In this document: positions 27,957 through 37,105 of the stretch, piece after piece
Numbering within the stretch: position 1 is the first letter of the stretch
How the letters are laid out: the number at the start of each line of letters is the position of its first letter
Assembly: GCA_032615215.1 (NCBI GenBank)
Contig: CP128433.1
Location: 3,493,501 to 3,557,500, forward strand
Direction of reading: 5' to 3'
Source: Microbulbifer sp. MKSA007
GTDB lineage: Bacteria; Pseudomonadota; Gammaproteobacteria; Pseudomonadales; Cellvibrionaceae
DNA: 64,000 nt
Made by a program: the position numbers and the translations under genes
The notes under the pieces: generated by a model
What the model was told of the DNA's origin: nothing
Seen by the model: the letters and a program-made list of their open reading frames with translations, nothing else
The model's database searches: none

Positions 27957-29342
27957 TTAACGAATCGTTTTTGTAGAATGACCAGAAAAGAAAATCATGG
28001 AAATCAAGAACCCAAGTAGTGCCAGATAAGCATCAACCACAAAGGCCTGCTCAATCCCAACAGCGATGTTGGGAGCCATAGCCAGTAAAGTCGCATTAAC
28101 TCCCAACCCAAGGGCCCCGCCCACAAATTTAAACATATAGATAATCGACCCTGCCAAACTGGAATCACTGGGCTCAACTACGCTAATTGCCGCTGTAACA
28201 ATCGTAGGGCTATATATGCCAATACTGCTGCCCACTATCAAAAGCCCGGGAAGGAAGCGAATATAAGATGCCTGGGGCTCAACAGCCGACAGTAGAAACA
28301 GCCCTACACACATACCCAAAGCACCAGCACAAATCAAAATCTTAGCGCCCAGACGCTCGTATAATGCGCCAGAAATATAGGCTACAACACCAGAGCTGAC
28401 CATTAATGGTAGCAACGCCAACCCTGCCCCAAAGGCAGAATAGCCCTTTACCTTGATAAATAGCTGCGGGATATAAACCAGGGTCGCAAAAAATGCGATA
28501 GCAACAAAGAACATACTGAGTCCAGCGGCGATAAAGCCTCTGTTCTTTATCAATTCACCTGGAATTAGCGCGTTATTAGGATCAACAGTTTCAACAACAG
28601 CAAAAAATATCATGAGAAATATGGACAGTACCAATAGGCCCCACACATAGAAGTGGGACAAGCCATACTGAACCACCAGATCCATAGCAAGGAGGAAACT
28701 AAATAAAGACCCACAGAGGGTAATAACACCCCAATAGTCAATTTTCTTATTGCTTTTCTGCGTACTAGCTGGAGGATATTTGCTCCAACACAGAAGAATA
28801 ACCAGCAAAGCAATAGGAATATTAATAAATAATATCCAGCGCCAGCTGGCAAAATCAGCCAACAGACCACCAATCACTGGGCCACTGGCATTGGCCAACC
28901 CCGTTGTAGTGAGAATCAATCCTCCGGCCAGCCCGGCCTTATCCCTGGGCAAGAGGGAGAAAACCATACCCAGGATGGCAACCCAGGCCAAGGCTCCCCC
29001 CAAACCCATCCATGCACGGGCGAATAATAGCGTTCCTATATTTCCCGCAAATCCACCTACAAGGGAAGATGCAGTAAAGATATAGATGCCGGTAATAAAC
29101 ATTCGCCGACGACCATAGATATCAGCCATCCTGCCCGTAGACACAATCAAAACACCATACACCAGGGTATAGGCGTTAACGACCCAATGAATGGTGGTGA
29201 TATCGACATTGAATGTCTTTTGAATTGCAGGGAGTGCCGGCGAAAATGCCGTATAATCATTGGCAAGAAGAAATGCCGCCAGTAGCAGGGCAAAGAGCCC
29301 CCAGTAGTGAGTGGGAGTTAAAGAGCTTTCATTGGATGCCAT
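27957..29342 (-). CDS. MFS transporter, DHA2 family, copy 3
   Basis: 461 residues, ATG start at 29342 (MASNESSLTPTHYWGLFALL). Motif A is TGRMADIYGRRRMFITG and motif C GLANASGPVIGGLLADF; about 14 helices. It is more divergent from copies 1 and 2 than they are from each other, and it is closest to the broken fourth copy at 37106-38478 (shared FATLVYIPQLFI-type and MVSSGV-type segments). First gene of the tandem array; the promoter should lie in the 200 bp shared with the divergent gene at 29542. Confidence 0.85.
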   Translation of the reverse strand: MASNESSLTPTHYWGLFALLLAAFLLANDYTAFSPALPAIQKTFNVDITTIHWVVNAYTLVYGVLIVSTGRMADIYGRRRMFITGIYIFTASSLVGGFAGNIGTLLFARAWMGLGGALAWVAILGMVFSLLPRDKAGLAGGLILTTTGLANASGPVIGGLLADFASWRWILFINIPIALLVILLCWSKYPPASTQKSNKKIDYWGVITLCGSLFSFLLAMDLVVQYGLSHFYVWGLLVLSIFLMIFFAVVETVDPNNALIPGELIKNRGFIAAGLSMFFVAIAFFATLVYIPQLFIKVKGYSAFGAGLALLPLMVSSGVVAYISGALYERLGAKILICAGALGMCVGLFLLSAVEPQASYIRFLPGLLIVGSSIGIYSPTIVTAAISVVEPSDSSLAGSIIYMFKFVGGALGLGVNATLLAMAPNIAVGIEQAFVVDAYLALLGFLISMIFFSGHSTKTIR

Positions 29343-29541
29343 CGATTAAATCTACAGGTACTTTATATCCAGTATGGTGTATTTGTTCCAACACCCACCC
29401 CAGCAAAGCCTCAATTCGTAATCAAAAATCAATATAATTCGAGCCACTATCACATTTACATGACAACAGCTAATGATTACCATTAATTAAGCTACATTCC
29501 ACTTGAAAAAACAGATTTAAACGAGCTTCATCAATAAGTAC

Positions 29542-30012
29542 ATGCCTACAAATTATTACAAAGCGCCTAAGGCCAACCTGGAAAGTAAAACCACTCCTTC
29601 GCCCCAAACTATATCCTTCCTTATTGCCCTTAAAGCTACTGCGCTAACCTGTGTCGTATTACCAACTATTATTGCGGTTTTTTCCTTGCCAGGTGCTTCC
29701 GGAATTCAGATTCTTAATGGTACAGTCCCGATGCTGACATTGTATCTGATGACCACTCTGATATCCTTAATCGCCACACTAACCTACGGGAAGCTTATTG
29801 AGTACTTCCTGTTAAAGATGCAGAGATACAACCGAGTTTCTATGATGTTGGGTGGTGCTCTTCCAAGCATTCTCCTTTGCTGCGCAGGAATAGCAACAAC
29901 AGAATCAGGTTTCTTCGGTCTCGCATTTATTATCGCTTTATACTCAATTCCCATTGCCTTTTTATGCCATTATTTTGTTGAAAAATCTGGCAAGGATGTA
30001 AAGAGCGCTTAA
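29542..30012 (+). CDS. Small four-helix membrane protein, unknown
   Basis: 156 residues. After a hydrophilic start (MPTNYYKAPKANLESKTTPS) come four hydrophobic segments at about 27-50, 58-82, 102-122 and 126-147, ending in a charged tail (EKSGKDVKSA). I recognise no family. It is divergent from the MFS array and upstream of the curlin-repeat array, but separated from the latter by 335 bp, so it is probably transcribed alone. Confidence 0.55.
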   Translation: MPTNYYKAPKANLESKTTPSPQTISFLIALKATALTCVVLPTIIAVFSLPGASGIQILNGTVPMLTLYLMTTLISLIATLTYGKLIEYFLLKMQRYNRVSMMLGGALPSILLCCAGIATTESGFFGLAFIIALYSIPIAFLCHYFVEKSGKDVKSA

Positions 30013-30080
30013 AGGAACCTGCCTCTTCCCCCCTCCCTCAGACGAAGAATTAAGAGCCTCCGATCACCTTTGGGAAATTC

Positions 30081-30347
30081 TTCTCAGAATATTGATAGTT
30101 AATTCCCAAGGAAAACACTCTGCCCATAATCAAAAATCGGAGGGTCATCCTATAACGTCATCCAATATCATTTTAACGATAGTGCTTTGGATGTCAGTGG
30201 TAGCTTTGGGTGAAAATAATTCAAGTAATTACCCAGGGATTTGAGAGCCGTCTTTGCCTAACCAGCTATTCAGCAGAGTCCCAAATCGACAAACAGGCAG
30301 TAATCCGCTTGATAGAACTTAATATGTTGATTTGTAAGGAAATAGAT
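30081..30347 (+). promoter_or_regulatory. Conserved 267-nt leader, copy 1
   Basis: This block, from TTCTCAG to the start codon, recurs before all three curlin-repeat genes at exactly the same length. It must hold their promoter and 5' UTR. It includes an imperfect palindrome GGGTGAAAATAATT ... AATTACCC (30208-30234), whose GGGTGA half recalls the CsgD box as I remember it, and the SD AAGGA at 30336-30340. The last 138 nt stay open in frame with the gene in all copies, but nothing suggests they are translated. Confidence 0.6.
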
Positions 30348-31433
30348 ATGAAAACTTACGCCTCCATTGCTGCGGCAGTCGCTATAGCCATCAGTGGGCA
30401 CGCTGCCGCCAATACAGTTATTCCCATTCAAAACGGTAATGGAAATTCAATAACAGCCAACCAGAATGATCCATCAACATCTGGTAATTTTGCAATACTT
30501 ACACAAATCGGTGACAACAACTCAATGACCACATCTCAGCTAGTCAACACTACGAATAGTGTTATCAACAGCACCCAACTTGGCGACAACAACACTGTTT
30601 CATCGATTGATCAAACCGATGCCACTACATCGACTGTTACCGTACTGCAAAATGGCCAAACCAATTTGTTTAATGCGCTTCAAGTTAGCACTACTTCAAG
30701 TACTTCAACAACGACACAAACTGGCACCTCCAATCAATATACCACCGTACAAACTAATTCATCTTTAGATAACACCGTAATCACCCAGAATGGTGACTCA
30801 AACATGGGTTCCATGGTTCAGTCATCCTCCTCTGGGAATGGGCTTTTTATTACCCAGCTTGGAACAACTAATACCGCAGGAGCAGCTCAATCAACTGAGA
30901 CTTCCGGCACCATCACGGTACTTCAAGATGGCACATCAAATATGTCGGGAAGTACACAATCTCTCGGAACAGGGAATACTCAAAGTACAACCCAGGTGGG
31001 AACGAGTAACACCTCATTAGTTCTTCAATTTACCAGTGTCGGAGATTCCGCTGAATTAATACAGGAAGGTGATTCAAACGATGCAGATATTGAACAAGAT
31101 TTAGGCGCGGGCAATAGTCTCTACGCTGAACAGCTAGGCACCACCAATACGGTCATGACCTTTCAAACTGGTGCGGGTAACGATGGTGAAATTCTCCAGG
31201 ATGGATTAAGTAACTCAGCAGATCTATCACAGGATGGCGACTTGCTCGTAGCCTATATAGAACAAATCCAGACTTCGAATACTGCAACAATTACCCAAAC
31301 ATCAACCAACAATAATGCCAGTACTATGCAGATGGGTTTCGCCAACACCCATGACACCACCCAGGCAACAAGTGGAAACTCAGCAACTGCTACCCAGCTA
31401 GGTACCAGTAATACAGGTACCATCTTGCAGTAA
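30348..31433 (+). CDS. Curlin-repeat amyloid protein, copy 1
   Basis: 361 residues from the ATG at 30348 (SD AAGGA, 7-nt spacing). MKTYASIAAAVAIAISGHAAA is a signal peptide. The rest is about 14-15 imperfect repeats of roughly 23 residues built on QxGxxN with further Q at fixed spacing (examples LTQIGDNNS, STQLGDNNT, VLQNGQTNL, ITQNGDSNM, ITQLGTTNT, TQVGTSNTS), ending GTSNTGTILQ. This is the pattern of CsgA/CsgB curlin repeats, in which stacked Gln/Asn ladders form a beta-solenoid amyloid. The composition is rich in T, S, N and Q, without cysteine. It is longer than CsgA (about 150 residues). No csgE/F/G homologue is in the window. A frame open to a GTG at 30210 would remove the signal peptide from the N-terminus and is rejected. 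Confidence 0.85.
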   Translation: MKTYASIAAAVAIAISGHAAANTVIPIQNGNGNSITANQNDPSTSGNFAILTQIGDNNSMTTSQLVNTTNSVINSTQLGDNNTVSSIDQTDATTSTVTVLQNGQTNLFNALQVSTTSSTSTTTQTGTSNQYTTVQTNSSLDNTVITQNGDSNMGSMVQSSSSGNGLFITQLGTTNTAGAAQSTETSGTITVLQDGTSNMSGSTQSLGTGNTQSTTQVGTSNTSLVLQFTSVGDSAELIQEGDSNDADIEQDLGAGNSLYAEQLGTTNTVMTFQTGAGNDGEILQDGLSNSADLSQDGDLLVAYIEQIQTSNTATITQTSTNNNASTMQMGFANTHDTTQATSGNSATATQLGTSNTGTILQ

Positions 31434-31439
31434 TTCATC

Positions 31440-31474
31440 GGCCGGCTCCTGTGAGCCTCAAGCTGGAGCCGGCC
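31440..31474 (+). terminator. GC-rich hairpin after curlin copy 1
   Basis: GGCCGGCTCC pairs perfectly with GGAGCCGGCC across 15 nt, a few bases after the stop codon. There is no T-run, so it may protect the mRNA 3' end or cause partial termination rather than act as a full intrinsic terminator. Related hairpins follow the other two copies. Confidence 0.5.
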
Positions 31475-31567
31475 ATACCTGATGATATAGTGATATTTAC
31501 TTTGCTATAGTAAATTTTTCAACAATTAAAGCCCCCAGGTTTTTCCCCGCCCCTATTTTAAATGCAT

Positions 31568-31604
31568 AAAAGAAATGACTAACGTAATTAGTCACTTCTT
31601 TTTT
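31568..31604 (+). terminator. Rho-independent terminator after curlin copy 1
   Basis: AAAAGAAATGACTAA pairs, with one mismatch, with TTAGTCACTTCTTTT, followed by T residues. It lies about 135 bp after the stop codon and separates copy 1 from the leader of copy 2. Confidence 0.75.
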
Positions 31605-31654
31605 ATACAAGACAAGCTGCGATATCTGCCTGCAACTATCTCTTTAGGGATTTC

Positions 31655-31921
31655 TTCTCAGTAGATTGATAGTTATTTCCCAAGGAAAACACTCTGCCCA
31701 TAATCAAAAATCGGAGGGTCATCCTACAACGTCATCCAATATCATTTTAACGATAGCGCTTTGGATGTCAGTGGTAGCTTTGGGTGAAAATAATTCAAGT
31801 AATTACCCAGGGATTTGAGGGCCGTCTTTGCCTAACCAGCTATTCAGCAGAGTCCCAAATCGACAAACAGGCAGTAATCCGCTTGATAGAATTTAATATG
31901 TTGATTTGTAAGGAAATAGAT
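31655..31921 (+). promoter_or_regulatory. Conserved 267-nt leader, copy 2
   Basis: Differs from copy 1 at only a handful of positions over 267 nt, including the palindrome and the SD. The near identity shows that the duplicated unit, about 1574 bp, included the promoter and not only the coding region. Confidence 0.6.
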
Positions 31922-33007
31922 ATGAAAACTTACGCCTCCATTGCTGCGGCAGTTGCTATAGCCATCAGTGGGCATGCAGCCGCCAATACTACCATTGTCA
32001 TTCAAAACGGTAATGGAAATACAGCAACATCTAACCAGAATGATCCATCAACATCTAGTAACTTTGCAATATTTACTCAAACTGGCGACAACAACTCATC
32101 CACCACCGCTCAGACAATCAACTCTACAAACAGTGTTATCAACAGTACACAAATAGGTGACAACAACACTGTCGCCTCCATTGACCAGGAAAATAGTGCA
32201 ACATCAGTTATTACTGTTGTTCAAAATGGACAAACTAATCTCTTTAATGCCATACAACAAAATACGACAACAAGCACTTCAACAACCACACAAAATGGCA
32301 CATCGAATCGATTTGCAATTGTGCAAGGTGATTCAAACTTTGATAATATCGTTGTTACCCAGGCGGGAAATTCAAATGGCGGCACAATGATACAAGCCTT
32401 TACATCCAACGCATCCCAATTTATTACCCAGCTGGGAACCTCAAATCTTACCGGGGGCTCTCAAAGGAGCGAGACGTCTGGTGTTGTCACGATATTTCAA
32501 GATGGCACCACGAATAGGGCATTTTTTGGGAATGGGAGCGGATCTGAAAATGATCAAAACACCACACAGTTAGGCCTTAGCAATACATCAAGCACGAGAC
32601 AATTCACAACACTCAACAACACCTCCAATCTGTTACAGAATGGAGACTCTAATGTTGCTGATATTGCCCAGGATTTTGGCTCAAATACCTCTATTGAAGT
32701 TATGCAGCTCGGCACGACTAACATGGTGATGACATTCCAATCAGGGTCAACTAATGAGGCAGAACTTGAACAAGATGGCCTCAGCAACACCGCAGACCTC
32801 TCTCAAGATGGAGACCTACTTGTAGCCTTTATGGAGCAGGTTGGAGATTCTAATGGAGCTACGATTACCCAAACCTCTACGATGAATACCGCTAGCGCCA
32901 TGCAAATGGGCACGACAAACACCCATGACACTACCCAGGCAACAAGTGGAAGTTCAGCAACTGCAACCCAAGTGGGAACCAGCAACGTAGGTACCATCCT
33001 ACAGTAA
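31922..33007 (+). CDS. Curlin-repeat amyloid protein, copy 2
   Basis: 361 residues, the same length as copies 1 and 3, with an identical signal peptide (MKTYASIAAAVAIAISGHAAA) and the same register of QxGxxN repeats (FTQTGDNNS, STQIGDNNT, VVQNGQTNL, TTQNGTSNR, MQLGTTNM, TQVGTSNVG). The first 120 residues and the last 90 are closest to copy 3, while the middle repeats have diverged. It should be an exported amyloid or extracellular matrix subunit. A GC-rich hairpin (33014-33048) follows the stop codon. Confidence 0.85.
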   Translation: MKTYASIAAAVAIAISGHAAANTTIVIQNGNGNTATSNQNDPSTSSNFAIFTQTGDNNSSTTAQTINSTNSVINSTQIGDNNTVASIDQENSATSVITVVQNGQTNLFNAIQQNTTTSTSTTTQNGTSNRFAIVQGDSNFDNIVVTQAGNSNGGTMIQAFTSNASQFITQLGTSNLTGGSQRSETSGVVTIFQDGTTNRAFFGNGSGSENDQNTTQLGLSNTSSTRQFTTLNNTSNLLQNGDSNVADIAQDFGSNTSIEVMQLGTTNMVMTFQSGSTNEAELEQDGLSNTADLSQDGDLLVAFMEQVGDSNGATITQTSTMNTASAMQMGTTNTHDTTQATSGSSATATQVGTSNVGTILQ

Positions 33008-33013
33008 TCCAAG

Positions 33014-33048
33014 GGCCGGCATCCGGGAAATTTCAACCGGAGCCGGCC
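33014..33048 (+). terminator. GC-rich hairpin after curlin copy 2
   Basis: GGCCGGC-AT-CCGG pairs with CCGG-AG-CCGGCC around a 10-nt loop, with an internal mismatch. Same position and core as the hairpin after copy 1, again without a T-run. Confidence 0.45.
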
Positions 33049-33226
33049 ATCCGAGAATCTCATGAATCTTGATTTTCAATTGAAAATCTACCAACCTGTT
33101 ATGCTCCAAACCTTTCACTTCCAAATTTCCAACGAGTAAGAAAAGTAGTTAATTCGATTAGCCTCTGCCTATCTTGCTCATACAAAAATTTCAGACCAAA
33201 CCTGTAGCCGTCTCTCTAAGCATTTA

Positions 33227-33493
33227 TTCTCAGCATTTTGATATTTAATTCCCAAGGAAAATACTGCTCACCTGACTGAAAATCGTGGAGTCATCCTATT
33301 ACATCACCCAATATCATTTTGACGACAGTGGTTTGTGTGACAGCGGAAACATTGGGTGAAAATAATTCAATTAATTACCCAGGGATTTGAGAGCCGTCTT
33401 TGCCTAACCAGATGTTCCGCAGAGTCCCAAATCGACAAACAGGCGGTAATCCGCTTGATGAAGATTAATATGTTGATTTGTAAGGAAATAGAT
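33227..33493 (+). promoter_or_regulatory. Conserved 267-nt leader, copy 3
   Basis: More diverged than the other two in its first 120 nt, but the segment from GGGTGAAAATAATTC through the palindrome to the SD is almost unchanged. This points to the functional core lying in the last 140 nt. Confidence 0.55.
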
Positions 33494-34579
33494 ATGAAAG
33501 TCTACACTTCCATTGCTGTGGTAGTTGCTATAGCCATCAGTGGGCATGCAGCCGCCAATACTACCATTGTCATTCAAAACGGTAATGAAAATACAACAAC
33601 ATCTAACCAGAATGATCCATCAACATCTGGTAACTTTGTAATATTTACTCAAACTGGCGACAACAACTCATCCACCACCGCTCAGACAGTCAACTCTATA
33701 AACAGTGTTATCAACAGTACACAAATAGGTGAGAACAACACCGTTTCATCAATTAGTCAATTTGACACCACCACTTCAGCCATTAATGTACTGCAAAATG
33801 GCCAAACCAATCTCTTTTTTGCCATGCAAAGCAATACGATGACAAGCACATCAATAAGCACACAAAATGGTACATCTAATGAAATGGTAATTACACAATT
33901 TGAATCCAACTTAGATAATATGGTTGTTACCCAGACAGGAGATTCAAATATAGGCGTGCTCGGACAAGACCAAACATCTAATACTTCCCAAATCTTAAAT
34001 CAGCAGGGAATCTCAAACGTAGTCGGAGGCATTCTAGCTAACGAGACGTCTAGTATTGGCATAATATTCCAAGATGGAACCTCGAATATTGCAGACTCTA
34101 TTTTTGAAAATGGTTCGGGGAATTATCAAAGTACCATACAGCTAGGCCTTAGTAATACATCATTCACTAAGCAATCCTCTGCATTTAACAACACTTTTAA
34201 TCTGCTACAGGATGGTGACTCTAATGATGCCCATGTTGTCCAGGAGTATGGCTCCGACACCTCCATTGAGGTCATACAGCTTGGCACAACTAACATGGTA
34301 ATGACGGACCAGACTGGATCAACTAATGAGGCAGGACTTGAACAAGATGGCCTCAGTAACACCGCAGACCTCTCTCAAGATGGAGACCTACTTGTAGCCT
34401 TTATGGAGCAGGTTGGAGATTCTAATGGAGCTACGATTACCCAAACCTCTACGATGAATACCGCTAGCACCATGCAAATGGGCACGACAAACACCCATGA
34501 CACTACCCAGGTAACAAGTGGAAATTCAGCAACTGCAATCCAAGTGGGAACCAGCAACGTAGGTACCATCTTGCAATAG
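33494..34579 (+). CDS. Curlin-repeat amyloid protein, copy 3
   Basis: 361 residues. The signal peptide has a few changes (MKVYTSIAVVVAIAISGHAAA). The repeats follow the same spacing, but several key positions deviate (NQQGISNVVGG, FQDGTSNIADS, TQFESNLDNMV), so this copy has drifted most in the middle. The last 75 residues are nearly identical to copy 2 (DGLSNTADLSQDGDLLVAF ... ), suggesting gene conversion at the 3' end. Like CsgA/CsgB pairs, the copies could have specialised as major and minor subunits. A weak GCCGGC...GCCGGC hairpin lies after the stop. Confidence 0.82.
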   Translation: MKVYTSIAVVVAIAISGHAAANTTIVIQNGNENTTTSNQNDPSTSGNFVIFTQTGDNNSSTTAQTVNSINSVINSTQIGENNTVSSISQFDTTTSAINVLQNGQTNLFFAMQSNTMTSTSISTQNGTSNEMVITQFESNLDNMVVTQTGDSNIGVLGQDQTSNTSQILNQQGISNVVGGILANETSSIGIIFQDGTSNIADSIFENGSGNYQSTIQLGLSNTSFTKQSSAFNNTFNLLQDGDSNDAHVVQEYGSDTSIEVIQLGTTNMVMTDQTGSTNEAGLEQDGLSNTADLSQDGDLLVAFMEQVGDSNGATITQTSTMNTASTMQMGTTNTHDTTQVTSGNSATAIQVGTSNVGTILQ

Positions 34580-34819
34580 TCCACTAGCCGGCCTCAGGAG
34601 ACTGTCACCCTATGCCGGCCAACTTGGCCTTTGGCTTTACGTAGAATTCTTCTCAGTATTTTACGCCGTCTGCGAACCTATCCACCTGTTTACAAGAACT
34701 ATGGGGCTGCCCTGCAATATAGTGTCCTTAATGCCAACCATGGCTCACCATCTTCAAGTTTATTATCCGTCAATTTGTCACCAGGCTAAGAATTCACACA
34801 TATGAGTGCACTTATAGAG
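34580..34819. other. Spacer between curlin array and MITE
   Basis: 240 bp. Apart from a short GCCGGC inverted repeat just after the curlin stop (about 34589-34620), I see no feature. Confidence 0.35.
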
Positions 34820-35057
34820 TTAAGGAGCCTCTGAATAATTCCGTGATGCCTCTGGCTTGCAGAGCGGTTCACAATCAAGGCGCGACTTCGCAGGAATGTC
34901 TAGACCTTTCAAGAAGTTTCAACGCGGAGTGTGAATCGCTCTGCAAGCCCCGTAGGGCAGGTCCTGAAGGCTACAGCCATTCTCGGCGAGCTGCGCCTAA
35001 CATCTGCAGCCCTCAAGGCCCGCAGAGATATTACGGAATTATTCAGAGGCTCCTTAA
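34820..35057. mobile_element. MITE-like element with 25-bp perfect terminal inverted repeats
   Basis: 238 bp. The left end (34820-34844), TTAAGGAGCCTCTGAATAAT followed by TCCGT, is the exact reverse complement of 35033-35057. Inside, a second inverted pair (34856-34877 against the segment ending near 34951, core GCTTGCAGAGCG) gives a nested hairpin. The outer TTAA on both sides could be a target duplication or part of the repeat. There is no transposase. GGAGCCTCTGAATAA-type ends recall IS5-family elements, so this may be a non-autonomous derivative. A frame crossing it (34843-35127) is not a gene. Confidence 0.8.
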
Positions 35058-35079
35058 AGCTACATTTCCGGATTCAACT

Positions 35080-36859
35080 CTAGGGCCATGGATACTTACC
35101 AGTACCCTCCTTCTCAAACTGCTCTAACTTTTCTTTCGCTTGAGGCAAAAGATCATAGATTGGAGGGTTGTTGGATATAAAACCGATCTTGAATTGTGGG
35201 GGATACTTAATGAGTTCTTTCATGTAGTCCCCTGCTGTTGTCATCACCGGCACAAGCATTGGCAAATGACGCACACCGATACTGACATCTTCCTTAGGAT
35301 TGGAATAAAGGTTAAATAATATTGCCCCACCACTCTCGACAAAGATAGGGCCACTAAACCCGCCCCAGTTACCTCTCTGTACAACACCATTCTCGATTTC
35401 TGCCGTCCATACATATTTGAATTCATCAATACGCATGGCCGAAAAAATACTGATTCATCGTATAGGGCCGACTACGGCGTGCAGACTGGCCATTATCCGC
35501 CAACAGCATTCCCGTTTGATCGATACCATCGATATATCGATCTTCACTAACAAAACTTGCCACCTCCCTACCGGGCTTGCCCGCTATTGAAATGGCTGTG
35601 TTAAAGAGATCAGCTAGATCAAACAACCCTTCAGTCCGGCGAGGCTTTATCATCCCCTTCCAATAGGCAAATGTCGGTACCCTCACACCACCTTCCCAGC
35701 TAGTACCCTTGCAACCCCGAAAAGGTGTTCGGCCATAGGGGGGAACCTCACACTCGGGACCATTATCCGAGGTGAAGAAAATCAGGGTGTTATCCAGCTG
35801 GTTTGTCTCCTGCAAAGCACTAAATATCTGCGCAAGTACATAATCCATATGCACCATACAGTCGCTATATACTGTACGAGCTCGCGATTTCCCTGCCCAC
35901 TTATAAGATGGATAATTATCAAAGTGGCAACCTCGGGGGGCGTGATACAAAAAGAATGGCTTTTCAGAGCTTTTCATTTGCCTAATGAAATTTACACTGT
36001 AATCCATCCACTGGTCATCGAGCACCTTGATAGAGTCCAGGTCAATCAGATGGAGATCTTCACACCGCTCCGTGTCCTGCGGCGTGCAATGAACCTCACT
36101 ATGACTAAATGGCTCCTTCTGCATCATGGCAAAGCGCTCTGGAGACAGCGCCACTTCTGGATTGAAATAAACGTCCCGCCATTCCGTATACATATCTGAT
36201 ACACCGAGAAACCCTCGGTAATCGTCATAACCAACATTCTGCGGTAGTGAGCCCTTATTCTCTCCCATATGCCATTTACCGACCCCCTGGGTCACGTAGC
36301 CTAACTTTTTGAGTACCGCCGGCATGGTTACTGCTCCGTCCAAGCCGCCAGCCTCACCATACATTGGGGGGCGTAGGATTCCATGGTGTAGCGGATTTTG
36401 GCCGGCATGAATCGTAGCCCGTGTTGGCGAGCATGAAGGTGTTGAATAGGCAGAGGTTAGAATAAGCCCCTCATTCGCCAATTTATCCATAGTGGGTGTG
36501 GCATTGCCGACAGCAATACCTCCACCATTAAAGCCAACATCCATCCAGCCCACATCATCAAGTAAGAAAATCAATATGTTAGGCTTTTTGCCAAACTTCT
36601 CCTCCAGAAGAGCCAGCTTCTGTCTAGCTTGCTTTTCCTCTTGCGGATGCTGGATTACGGGATACATATTGTCAGCCAGCTTTACAGGCTTTAAATGCAG
36701 AAATTGATCCGGATGGCTGTATCCTGGTGCAGAAGTTGGCCCCGTGGTACTTCCCCGTAAATTCTCTGCCAGAGCAATGGGGCCTGACACCATCAAGATT
36801 ACAGCAAGAGATACAACAAGAGAATTATCAGCCAAGAACCGCAACCAAGACAATTTCAT
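35080..36859 (-). pseudogene. Secreted type I sulfatase, one-base frameshift
   Basis: A signal peptide (about residues 1-31, ending GPIALA) precedes an S1 arylsulfatase domain: metal site PNILIFLLDDVGWMD, the formylglycine motif CSPTR in AYSTPSCSPTRATIHAGQNP, GKWHMGE, HAPRGCHF, and FFTSDNGPE. The frame breaks at six A on the plus strand (35442-35447). Removing one base joins ...RPYTMNQYF to SAMRIDEFKYVWTAEIENG and on to ...EKEGTGKYPWP, giving about 592 residues, a normal length. It hydrolyses sulfate esters, probably from sulfated polysaccharide, in the periplasm or outside. A sulfatase-maturing enzyme is not in the window. No other defect is visible, so an assembly error or slippage is plausible. 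The MITE lies 22 bp past its stop codon. Confidence 0.82.
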
Positions 36860-37105
36860 ATCCGAGATCCATTTCGTATAAATTTACTATTAGCAATCTC
36901 TAAGAACTCAGCCCTTCCTGAGCCGCCAATATTAAACGGCTAACAACCCATACGAGTTAACATCGCTAATACTTGTTGAAGGATAGCCCCGACCACTCGC
37001 CTTATCCCTTGCAGTCAACATTTAGAGAGAATGAAAATAGGAAACACGCTCCTAAATACCGATAAGAAACCGTATTGCCTAAGAGGAATCTAAGCAGCGC
37101 GTCAA
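36860..37105. other. Spacer between MFS copy 4 and sulfatase
   Basis: About 245 bp. No feature seen. Both flanking genes are on the minus strand, so the sulfatase probably follows the MFS gene in transcription. Confidence 0.35.

Larger units (their letters stand above)
30081..34579 (+). repeat. Tandem triplication of leader + curlin gene
   Basis: Three units with start codons 1574 and 1572 bp apart, each made of a 267-nt leader, a 1086-bp gene and a 3' spacer. Coding lengths are identical. Copy 2 shares its leader most with copy 1 and its 3' coding end most with copy 3. Confidence 0.9.

Noticed and set aside
30210..30347. N-terminal extension of the curlin proteins from GTG starts (46 extra residues in each copy)
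   Set aside because: It would bury the signal peptide, it has no SD, and a good SD precedes the internal ATG. The openness is explained by DNA-level duplication.
34843..35127. Plus-strand frame of 94 codons
   Set aside because: Lies mostly within the MITE-like element and crosses its terminal repeat; composition follows the inverted repeats.
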